DNA of 15,567 nt from an uncultured bacterium. GTDB taxonomy: Bacteria > Bacteroidota > Bacteroidia > Bacteroidales > JACABE01. The notes beneath the pieces are model-generated. The model had not been told where the DNA came from. It did not search any database and saw only the letters and a list, made by a program, of their open reading frames with translations. The stretch is taken from contig CAIWDQ010000271.1 in NCBI GenBank assembly GCA_903911455.1, forward strand, positions 1-15,567, written 5' to 3'. Shown here one piece after another: positions 6,191 to 12,809 of this stretch (position 1 is the first letter of the stretch; every line of letters starts with the position of its first letter). Both the position numbers and the translations under genes were made by a program.

Positions 6191-7618
6191 TTACTCCTTA
6201 AAGTAATAATCATTAAAATTGATAAGATAAAGCTTCTTTACGGCGCGGGTGGTGGCGGTATAAAGCCAGCGAAGATACTCGGTATTTATCATATCTTTAG
6301 TGATATAACCCTGGTCGACATACACTGTATCCCATTGCCCGCCCTGAGTTTTATGACAAGTTAATGAGTAGGCAAACTTAACCTGTAAAGCATTCAGATG
6401 CGGACTGTTTTTTACTTTATACATTCTGTTTTTCTTCAAAGGGACATCCTGAAAGTCAAGCATTATCTCATCCCAAAGCTTACGACTATCCGTATATTTT
6501 AAAGCAGGCGTCTCGAGCATGATAGTGTCAAGCATAATCTTTACATCCAGATCCTTTTCGTCAGGATAATCAATCAATCTTACAGTTACATCTGCAAAAC
6601 GATACCCATAAATCTCTTCCGTCTTTTTAATCCTGAGGATCTCAATTATATCACCATTAGCAATAAAACCTGCGTCAGAACCTTCGGGCAACCAAAAATA
6701 ATTATTCTTAAGAACCATCATATAATCACCTGTTGAAATCTCGTTTTCCTGAAACAATATACGCTTCCTTATCTCTTGGTTATAGATGTTTGCACGCTTA
6801 TTAGAACGGCAAATGATAACAATATTTTCTTTTCCTTCTTTGCTATAACTATCGTTTAAACTCTCTTCAAGTTCGGCGCCATTAATTCTTTTTATATCAA
6901 CAAAACCATTCGTATCAAAAAAAGGAAGATTAAAATCCTCTTCTTTAACCATCTCCCTTAAATTAGTAGCATTGCTTAATATCCCCGATTCCTTAGCCTG
7001 ACGAACAACTTCAGTAAGTTCGCACTCAGTAAACTCCATATTGAAAGCAGTATTCAGATATTGCTTATTTAAAGCAGGGCTAATATCAGTACCAACTGGT
7101 GGCAACTGGGCAGTATCGCCGATAAATATCAAACTACAGCCTGCACCTTCATTAATATAAAAGATTAAATCTTCCAGAACACTCCTTTCGGAGAACAAAC
7201 TAGTCTCTTTTACAGCATTAAAGTCAGGTATCATTGAAGCTTCATCAACGATAAACAAAGTGTTTTTATGTTTATTTTCCTGAAGAGTCACAAAAGTATG
7301 TCCATCCTTTGTGGTCTGCATTCTATATATTTTTTTATGAATTGTGTGAGCCTGTTGCCCCGAATATTCAGAAAGTACTTTGGCAGCACGACCTGTAGGA
7401 GCAAGCAAAACAGCCTTTTTGCCAAGATAAGGAAGTGCTTTTACGATGGCGCTCACAACTGTTGTTTTACCAGTACCTGCATAACCTTTTATGATAAATG
7501 CATTCTTTGAAGGCTTATTTAAGAACTCTGCCAACATCTCAATTAAAAGATGCTGCCCTTTAGTTGGTTCGTGTTCAAAAAGGCGCTTAATAATATTACT
7601 AATATCTCTTGAATGCAT
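6191..7618 (-). CDS. SF1 DNA helicase, Dda/RecD-like
   Basis: This 475-residue protein has the complete superfamily 1 helicase motif set. Walker A is GYAGTGKTT (45-53), Walker B is VDEAS (124-128), and motif III is GDTAQLPPVG (167-176). Motif IV is VVRQ (204-207), motif V is SLTCHKTQGG (418-427) with H422 and Q425, and motif VI is YTATTRA (453-459) with R458. The layout (an AAA_30-type ATPase followed by a UvrD_C_2-type second domain) resembles phage T4 Dda and the helicase core of RecD. It lacks the long N-terminal region of RecD2 and has no nuclease domain. It is expected to move 5' to 3' on single-stranded DNA in repair or replication restart; this is inference from the family. ATG 7618 is 9 bases after the stop of the DUF4440 gene, so it is the last gene of the era-der run. 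A terminator follows. Confidence 0.88.
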   Translation of the reverse strand: MHSRDISNIIKRLFEHEPTKGQHLLIEMLAEFLNKPSKNAFIIKGYAGTGKTTVVSAIVKALPYLGKKAVLLAPTGRAAKVLSEYSGQQAHTIHKKIYRMQTTKDGHTFVTLQENKHKNTLFIVDEASMIPDFNAVKETSLFSERSVLEDLIFYINEGAGCSLIFIGDTAQLPPVGTDISPALNKQYLNTAFNMEFTECELTEVVRQAKESGILSNATNLREMVKEEDFNLPFFDTNGFVDIKRINGAELEESLNDSYSKEGKENIVIICRSNKRANIYNQEIRKRILFQENEISTGDYMMVLKNNYFWLPEGSDAGFIANGDIIEILRIKKTEEIYGYRFADVTVRLIDYPDEKDLDVKIMLDTIMLETPALKYTDSRKLWDEIMLDFQDVPLKKNRMYKVKNSPHLNALQVKFAYSLTCHKTQGGQWDTVYVDQGYITKDMINTEYLRWLYTATTRAVKKLYLINFNDYYFKE

Positions 7619-7627
7619 TTTGTGATT

Positions 7628-8062
7628 TTAACTGGTGTGATCAATTATAATTACCCACTTATTGTTAATTTTTCTCCAAAATAAAGAAAAATATCCTCCT
7701 ACGTTATCCTTAGTTCTTAATAGTTTCCAGCTTCCGATAACTATGATATTCTCTTTATCAATAACCTCAAATTCTAAGTTCTCAAAAGTAAGAATACCCA
7801 TTGTTTCCTTGTCGGGAAAGCTCTTTTTATATTTCACAAGAGTATTCTGAAATCCTTTAGTTACACCACTCTTTCCCATAAAGCGCAACGAATCCGAATG
7901 CCAGTAATAACTCATATATTTTTCGATATTTCCTTCGTTCCATGCATCCCTTTGCAACATCAAAAGGCTTGTTACTTCTTTAATTATTGGATTTGTTTTC
8001 TGTGCATGACTATTGTATGAGAATGCAATTATCAGTATCAAAAAAGAAAGTATTCTTTTCAT
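7628..8062 (-). CDS. Secreted DUF4440 / NTF2-like protein
   Basis: This 144-residue protein starts with a clear signal peptide (MKR then a hydrophobic core ending ...NSHAQ at about 17-21). The rest fits the NTF2-like alpha+beta fold of the DUF4440/SnoaL group: a helix with RDAWNEGNIEKYMSYY (33-48), then strands ending in GGYFSLFWRKINNKWVIIID. Proteins of this group bind small ligands or act as enzymes, but no catalytic residues can be assigned here and the function is unknown. Cleavage by signal peptidase I would give a small periplasmic protein. It sits 23 bases after the S4-domain gene and 9 bases before the helicase gene, on the same strand, so it is co-transcribed although its role has no visible link to theirs. 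ATG 8062 starts the signal peptide. Confidence 0.8.
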   Translation of the reverse strand: MKRILSFLILIIAFSYNSHAQKTNPIIKEVTSLLMLQRDAWNEGNIEKYMSYYWHSDSLRFMGKSGVTKGFQNTLVKYKKSFPDKETMGILTFENLEFEVIDKENIIVIGSWKLLRTKDNVGGYFSLFWRKINNKWVIIIDHTS

Positions 8063-8085
8063 AATAATGTATTTTTGAAATTATA

Positions 8086-8469
8086 CTAAATGTACTTGAA
8101 CTTCTCTATATCTCTTCTTTCGCGCTTAGTTGGACGGCCAATACCATAATCTCGTTTCTCAAAATTAGTAATTTTAGCCAATCTCAAACGTTCAATTTCT
8201 TCCTGTGGAGTCTGGTCTTCCATAAAATCAATTACAAGTTTAGCCGAAACCCTGTTATCAAGTAATGCTTTTACATAAAGTATCTTATTTAATTGCTCAA
8301 TATGAACAACAATAGTATCTCCAACCTTAACATTACGAGAAGCTTTTACTTCCTGATCCAATATTTTAACTTTCCCTGTTCTGCAAGCTTCCGAAGCCTG
8401 ATTACGGGTTTTAAATACTCTAACAGCCCAAAGCCATTTATCAATACGGACTTCTACAACTGGTTTCAT
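8086..8469 (-). CDS. S4-domain RNA-binding protein, Hsp15 (HslR)-like
   Basis: This 127-residue protein opens with an S4 RNA-binding domain (about 7-66), beginning VRIDKWLWAVRVFKTR, with the family's helix pair and then GDTIVV near 51-56. A basic, charged C-terminal tail follows, including GRPTKRERRDIEKFK (111-125). Length and tail match the Hsp15/HslR group, which in E. coli binds 50S subunits carrying a stalled nascent chain. The Bacteroidota version is known mainly by homology, so the exact role is inferred. It lies 24 bases after der, suggesting co-transcription with two ribosome-assembly GTPases, which fits a translation or ribosome-quality function. ATG 8469 places the S4 domain at the N-terminus. 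Confidence 0.85.
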   Translation of the reverse strand: MKPVVEVRIDKWLWAVRVFKTRNQASEACRTGKVKILDQEVKASRNVKVGDTIVVHIEQLNKILYVKALLDNRVSAKLVIDFMEDQTPQEEIERLRLAKITNFEKRDYGIGRPTKRERRDIEKFKYI

Positions 8470-8493
8470 AAACTAATTATAGTAAATGATGTA

Positions 8494-9798
8494 TTATTTT
8501 TGTCTGAAATATAAAGTCATCGGAACTCCTGAGAAATCGTACATCTCTCTCATTTTATTTTCCATAAATCTCTTATACTCTTCCCTGATATATTGCGGAA
8601 GATTACAGAAGAAAACGAAAGAAGGATACGCTAAAGGTAACTGAGTAATATATTTTACTTTAATATATTTACCTTTATATGCTGGTGGTGGTGAGTCTAA
8701 AATAAGTGGGAGTAACTTATTATTAAGTTCGGAAGTAGTGATTTTACGATTCCTGTTTTTGTAAACCTGATTAGCAGTTTCCAAAACCTTAAAGATTCTT
8801 TGTTTATTAGGAACCGAAGTAAAAATAATAGGAACATCCTTAAATGGAGCTATTTTTTCTCTAATACGATCTTCAAAGTCCTTATGAGTATTAGTTTCTT
8901 TCTCAACCAAATCCCATTTATTAACAACAACAACTATTCCTTTATGATTTTTTTCAGCCAGACTAAAAAGATTTAAATCCTGAGATTCTAAACCTGAAGT
9001 AGCATCAATCATCAGAATACAAACATCACTATTCTCTATAGCTCTAATTGAACGCATTACAGAATAGAATTCTATGTTTTCAAACACTTTGCCTTTCTTA
9101 CGTACTCCGGCGGTATCAACCAATAAGAAATTAAAACCAAAACTATTGTAATTTGTATATAACGAATCGCGGGTAGTGCCTGCAATTGGAGTAACTATAT
9201 TACGTTCAACACCAATCAAGGCATTTATTAAAGAAGATTTACCTACATTTGGTCTTCCTATAATAGTTATCTTTGGTAGATTAGGAGTTTCTTCTTCTTC
9301 AATTACATTAAATTCTTCAACAACTTTATCAAGTAAATCACCTGTACCACTTCCATTAATTGAAGAAATGCAATAGATATCGCCTAATCCTAAACTATAA
9401 AAGTCATTAATTTCGCTTATTCTGGCATTATTATCTACTTTATTGGCAACAAGAAAAACCTTCTTACTCGTACGGCGAAGCATATCTGCAACATCTTCAT
9501 CCAAAGGAGAAAGTCCTTCTTTTACATCAACCATAAAGATGATAACGTCGGTTTCTTCTATTGCCAGAACAACCTGTTTACGTATCTCTTCTTCAAAAAT
9601 ATCATCACTGTTGTGGACATAACCTCCGGTATCAATTACCGAAAATTCTTTCCCATTCCAATCAGATTTGCCATAATGTCTGTCGCGTGTAACACCACTC
9701 GTTGGGTCTACAATTGCATCTCTGGTCTCAGTTAAACGATTGAAAAATGTTGACTTGCCTACGTTAGGTCTTCCTACTATTGCTATAATGTTTCCCAT
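8494..9798 (-). CDS. der: Ribosome biogenesis GTPase Der (EngA)
   Basis: This 434-residue protein has two tandem GTPase domains followed by a KH-like domain, the hallmark of Der. Domain 1 has GRPNVGKS (9-16), DTGG (56-59) and NKVD (119-122). Domain 2 has GRPNVGKS (181-188), DTAG (228-231) and NKWD (293-296). The C-terminal KH-like domain covers about 350-434. Der assists late assembly of the 50S subunit. Length is standard for the family and no key residue is missing. It lies 51 bases downstream of era, but a perfect TAnnTTTG box in that gap suggests a promoter of its own as well. The S4-domain gene follows 24 bases on. ATG 9798 places the P-loop at the usual distance from the start. Confidence 0.97.
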   Translation of the reverse strand: MGNIIAIVGRPNVGKSTFFNRLTETRDAIVDPTSGVTRDRHYGKSDWNGKEFSVIDTGGYVHNSDDIFEEEIRKQVVLAIEETDVIIFMVDVKEGLSPLDEDVADMLRRTSKKVFLVANKVDNNARISEINDFYSLGLGDIYCISSINGSGTGDLLDKVVEEFNVIEEEETPNLPKITIIGRPNVGKSSLINALIGVERNIVTPIAGTTRDSLYTNYNSFGFNFLLVDTAGVRKKGKVFENIEFYSVMRSIRAIENSDVCILMIDATSGLESQDLNLFSLAEKNHKGIVVVVNKWDLVEKETNTHKDFEDRIREKIAPFKDVPIIFTSVPNKQRIFKVLETANQVYKNRNRKITTSELNNKLLPLILDSPPPAYKGKYIKVKYITQLPLAYPSFVFFCNLPQYIREEYKRFMENKMREMYDFSGVPMTLYFRQK

Positions 9799-9823
9799 TT
9801 GATTTCTTACAAATAATATTTTG

Positions 9824-9831
9824 CAAAGATA
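9824..9831 (-). promoter_or_regulatory. Internal promoter box for der, TATCTTTG
   Basis: On the minus strand TATCTTTG matches TAnnTTTG exactly and sits 25 bases before the der ATG, inside the 51-base era-der gap. It is the same octamer as the -7 box of the tRNA-fMet promoter. No clear -33 TTTG is visible. It suggests that der and the genes behind it can be transcribed independently of era. Confidence 0.55.
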
Positions 9832-9849
9832 CGCATACTTATCCGTTTA

Positions 9850-10728
9850 TTAAAGTTCGTAACCAAATCTTTTCAGACTTAGCTCATTATTACGCCAATC
9901 TTTATTTACTTTTACGTGCAGTTCCAGAAAAACTTTCTTCTGTATAAACTCTTCAATATCTATTCTGGCTTCGGTTCCTACTTTCTTAATCATATTGCCT
10001 TTATGCCCCAGAATAATACCTTTTTGGGAATCGCGTTCAACATAAATAGTAGCATTAATAACATCAATACCATCTTTTTCTTTGTATTCTTCAACCACTA
10101 CTTCTGAAGAATATGGAATTTCTTTTTTATAGTTCTCAAAAATCTTTTCTCTAATAATTTCTGAAGCAAAGAAACGCATCGTTTTATCAGTCATTTCGTC
10201 CTTTGGAAAATATGCAGGACCTTCAGGAAGATGAGATAATATAGTATCTAATACCTTTTCAATATTAAAATTATGAAGAGCCGAAACAGGTATAACCTCA
10301 GCATTTGGAAGATGTTCCTGCCAGTGTTTCATCTTAGCTTCAACAGTTGGCTGATCCATCAAATCTATCTTATTAATAATAAGTATAGCAGGAATACCCG
10401 AATCTTTTATCTTTTCGATGATCTCCTGATTCTTGAATTGTTCACCAATTTCAGTAACCAACAAAAAAACATCAGCATCTTTTAAGGCAGAATAAACAAA
10501 AGTCATCATTGATTCATGCAGTTTATAGTGCGGATTTACGATGCCGGGAGTGTCAGAATACACAATCTGGAAGTCGTCGGAGTTAACAATACCCATAATT
10601 CTATGGCGTGTGGTCTGTGCTTTAGAAGTAATGATAGAAAGTTTTTCACCAACCAAAGCATTCATAAGTGTTGATTTCCCAACGTTTGGATTTCCTATTA
10701 TATTTACAAAACCTGATTTATGTATCAT
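9850..10728 (-). CDS. era: GTPase Era (30S assembly)
   Basis: This 292-residue protein has the Era plan: an N-terminal GTPase domain and a C-terminal KH domain. The GTPase motifs are GNPNVGKS (12-19), DTPG (59-62) and NKID (119-122), with the switch I region around TTRHRIMG (39-46). The KH domain carries the GHKG loop (241-244) followed by MIKKVGTEAR. Era binds the 3' end of 16S rRNA and checks 30S maturation. Length is normal (about 300). It is the first gene of the minus-strand run and is divergent from the initiator tRNA gene. No exact TAnnTTTG box for era was found in the shared gap; TACTTTTT on the minus strand is the nearest. ATG 10728 gives the normal short N-terminus before the P-loop. 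Confidence 0.97.
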   Translation of the reverse strand: MIHKSGFVNIIGNPNVGKSTLMNALVGEKLSIITSKAQTTRHRIMGIVNSDDFQIVYSDTPGIVNPHYKLHESMMTFVYSALKDADVFLLVTEIGEQFKNQEIIEKIKDSGIPAILIINKIDLMDQPTVEAKMKHWQEHLPNAEVIPVSALHNFNIEKVLDTILSHLPEGPAYFPKDEMTDKTMRFFASEIIREKIFENYKKEIPYSSEVVVEEYKEKDGIDVINATIYVERDSQKGIILGHKGNMIKKVGTEARIDIEEFIQKKVFLELHVKVNKDWRNNELSLKRFGYEL

Positions 10729-10751
10729 TATTTATTTTTTATTTGATTTTA

Positions 10752-10783
10752 TTTGTACAACGATTAAAAAAGTAGTATCTTTG
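10752..10783 (+). promoter_or_regulatory. tRNA-fMet promoter, TTTG-N20-TATCTTTG
   Basis: TTTG at 10752-10755 and TATCTTTG at 10776-10783 are separated by 20 bases, the expected Bacteroidota -33/-7 arrangement and the best promoter match in the window. It would give a leader of about 35-40 bases before the tRNA, to be removed by RNase P. Confidence 0.75.
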
Positions 10784-10825
10784 CAGTCCGAAATTGATCA
10801 TTAAAATTATTTAAAAAAGATATAT

Positions 10826-10897
<72 letters not shown>

Positions 10898-10910
10898 CTA
10901 ATATTAAGTA

Positions 10911-10983
10911 CTATTTTCATTCTGTGTAATTTTCTGCAAAAGTACACAAACTTTCGTTCCAAACTACACAGAATGCAAAATAG
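10911..10983. promoter_or_regulatory. Inverted repeats between tRNA-fMet and integrase (att-region candidate)
   Basis: CTATTTTCATTCTGTGTA (10911-10928) is matched in inverted orientation by 10965-10983, identical but for one extra base; the inner 11 bases are perfect. Inside the gap a third copy of the core word lies at TACACA (10943-10948), so TGTGTA at 10923-10928 can also pair locally with it around TTTT-CTGC-AAAA. Three core words in alternating orientation resemble integrase or accessory-protein binding sites next to an attachment core. They could also form a terminator-like or alternative RNA fold behind the tRNA. Confidence 0.5.
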
Positions 10984-11030
10984 TTTTCCAAAAAGGTAGA
11001 CATGTTGGTGGGGACTGGCAAGAAACCAGA

Positions 11031-12155
11031 ATGGAAAATTTCAAATTGACAACTTTAGACGATGCTAATGGTGATATTGATGCACGTTGGTACGTTTCTT
11101 ATTCATTTTTAAATCCTGAAACTAATAAATATCAGAGATTTAAAATCAGTATTTCTCAACGCCATAAGACCAAAACAGCCAAATATCGTAAGGCTGAACA
11201 ACTCAAAAAAGAAATAGACACTAAACTTTTAAAAGGTTGGAATCCGTTTGAGGATGATCAACCAAATTTAATAACTACTGATAAAGCTTTTAAATTATTT
11301 CTTAAAGTCTCTGAGAAAACTTTAAGAAAAAGAACTATGCAAACATATTCTTCTTTTATTACTCGTATTTCTTTATGGGCTAATAAAGAAAGAATTCAAA
11401 ACATTCCAATATCTCATTTTTCTTATCATCATGCTCAAAAGTTCATGGATTATCTAATAATGAACCAAGAAATAAATAACAGAACATATAATAATTATGT
11501 TAGTACTTATAGAATCGTTTTCAATTTCTTTGAGAAAAGAGAATTTATTTTAAAGAATCCATTTATGAAAGTCGACTTTTTAAGAGAAGATGAAGGTAAA
11601 ATAGTTGCATTTACTGATAATGAATGGAAAATTATTTATAATAAATTACCTGAAGAAGATCCACAATTATGGATAATAGCTAATCTAATATATTATGCTT
11701 GTTTAAGACCAGCAGAAATTATGAGATTAAAATTTGAGAATATTGATATGAATAGACAAAAAATATATTCTTTAGCTTGTAACTCCAAAAATAGGAAACA
11801 GCAAGTAATTGAAATGTCAAGTTTATTACATCCTATTTTAAGTACAATGAAATGGGATTTGCCTCAAGATTATTATATTTTTTCAAAAAATCTTTTACCA
11901 GGTAAAGTAGAGAACTACCCTACTCGTATTGCTGAAAGATGGAGGAAATTTGCAGATAGAAATGGAATAAAGGATAAAACAATTTATAATTTAAAACACA
12001 ATGCAGCTGGAAGATTAATTGATGCCGGTTTTAATCCAAGAGATATACAATTACATTTACGTCATAGTTCATTAGAGCAGACAGAAATTTACATAGAAAA
12101 ATTTAGAAATGTAAGTTCAGAAAGGCTAAAGAATGATTTTCCACCTTTTGTTTAG
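11031..12155 (+). CDS. Tyrosine recombinase / phage-type integrase
   Basis: This 374-residue protein has the three-part integrase plan: an N-terminal arm-binding segment (about 15-70), a SAM-like core-binding domain (about 80-180) and a catalytic domain (about 190-360). Catalytic residues visible are R226 in ACLRPAEIMRL, a beta-hairpin lysine (K253 or K256), H345 in LRHSS and the nucleophile Y354 in EIYIEKF. The usual H-x-x-R box reads Y319-N-L-K322, a Y-x-x-K variant that I recall from other Bacteroidota integrases, so the enzyme need not be inactive. It cuts and rejoins DNA at attachment sites. Its position directly behind tRNA-fMet suggests that tRNA is its target. ATG 11031 is the first good start; ATG 11002 upstream is out of frame. 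A bidirectional terminator separates it from the next gene. One sampled 60-base line (11281-11340) has 14 G+C, against 29 in a sampled kbl line (1201-1260), an illustration only. Confidence 0.9.
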   Translation: MENFKLTTLDDANGDIDARWYVSYSFLNPETNKYQRFKISISQRHKTKTAKYRKAEQLKKEIDTKLLKGWNPFEDDQPNLITTDKAFKLFLKVSEKTLRKRTMQTYSSFITRISLWANKERIQNIPISHFSYHHAQKFMDYLIMNQEINNRTYNNYVSTYRIVFNFFEKREFILKNPFMKVDFLREDEGKIVAFTDNEWKIIYNKLPEEDPQLWIIANLIYYACLRPAEIMRLKFENIDMNRQKIYSLACNSKNRKQQVIEMSSLLHPILSTMKWDLPQDYYIFSKNLLPGKVENYPTRIAERWRKFADRNGIKDKTIYNLKHNAAGRLIDAGFNPRDIQLHLRHSSLEQTEIYIEKFRNVSSERLKNDFPPFV

Positions 12156-12158
12156 GAT

Positions 12159-12191
12159 AAAAAGGGCTGTTCAAAATTATACAGCCCCTTT
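12159..12191. terminator. Bidirectional terminator between convergent genes
   Basis: GGGCTGT (12164-12170) pairs with ACAGCCC (12181-12187) over a 10-base loop. On the minus strand it is followed by five T (12163 to 12159) and on the plus strand by CTTT. It therefore serves the small secreted-protein gene best and the integrase gene more weakly. Confidence 0.82.
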
Positions 12192-12200
12192 ATATTCCAA

Positions 12201-12803
12201 TTAATCGATAATCTTTACTGAAGTAATCGGGTGTACTTCCCAAACAGTTTTTCTATGACATTTACTTGAATTTGGATTTGTTTCATTAGAAACATTCTTA
12301 TGTTCAAAGTCATACATCATCCATCCTGTTACCTGAACTTTATGCCCTTTATAATGTGTATTAAAATAGTTGGCACACCATTCAGGATGTAATTGTTTTG
12401 AATATTTGCTTACTTCTATTACTGTACATTCTGCAATAGATTTTATATATTTATTATTCGAGATATATACATGTACATCTAAATCTTTTGGATCATTAGA
12501 ATAGCAATTACAAGACTCTCCTCCTTCGTCTTTTGCTTTAAATATATAACCTTCTATAATTACACCAGAACTTGTTTTAAAAGCATTAGGATCATCTTTA
12601 GAATTCATGATTTTTTCAAGTGTAATTTTTTTGTCAATTTCCGAAGATTTAGGCTGTGTATTTCTATTTTTTAGAAGATTTAGTTGTTGCAATTCTGTTT
12701 TAAGTGAATTTCCTTTTTTATTTCTTCCCTCTTTTGGACATTGTGTATAGCCTACAATTACTAAAACTATAATGATTATTGATATAAGAATTATTTTTTT
12801 CAT
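12201..12803 (-). CDS. Conserved-looking secreted or membrane-anchored protein, function unknown
   Basis: From ATG 12803 this is a 200-residue protein. An in-frame GTG two codons earlier is possible but less likely. MKK followed by about 16 strongly hydrophobic residues is a signal peptide or anchor ending ...VGYTQC. The residue before the cysteine is Q, so it is not a proper lipobox. A Lys/Asn/Gln-rich linker (about 25-70) leads into a folded part beginning GVIIEGYIFKAKDEG. That part has a paired C-N-C (GGESCNCYSND), a strand DVHVYIS, further single cysteines, VTGWMMYDFEHKN and the end WEVHPITSVKI. The last pieces resemble small secreted proteins of unknown function I recall from other bacteria, probably beta-rich. 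Six cysteines after export could form disulfides. It starts 6 bases after the stop of the large surface protein, so the two are almost certainly co-transcribed and translationally coupled. Confidence 0.65.
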   Translation of the reverse strand: MKKIILISIIIIVLVIVGYTQCPKEGRNKKGNSLKTELQQLNLLKNRNTQPKSSEIDKKITLEKIMNSKDDPNAFKTSSGVIIEGYIFKAKDEGGESCNCYSNDPKDLDVHVYISNNKYIKSIAECTVIEVSKYSKQLHPEWCANYFNTHYKGHKVQVTGWMMYDFEHKNVSNETNPNSSKCHRKTVWEVHPITSVKIID

Positions 12804-12809
12804 AATCAC

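Noticed and set aside
7268..7510. Plus-strand open frame inside the helicase gene, and similar ones inside kbl, der, era and the phosphatase gene
   Set aside because: They lie antisense to well-supported genes with intact motifs and show no domain, promoter or start context of their own.
12730..12803. Lipoprotein signal in the small secreted protein
   Set aside because: The cysteine is preceded by Q (YTQC), while a lipobox needs a small residue there.
12804..12809. GTG start (12809) for the small secreted protein
   Set aside because: ATG at 12803 is two codons later, begins a normal MKK signal sequence and leaves room after the upstream stop.
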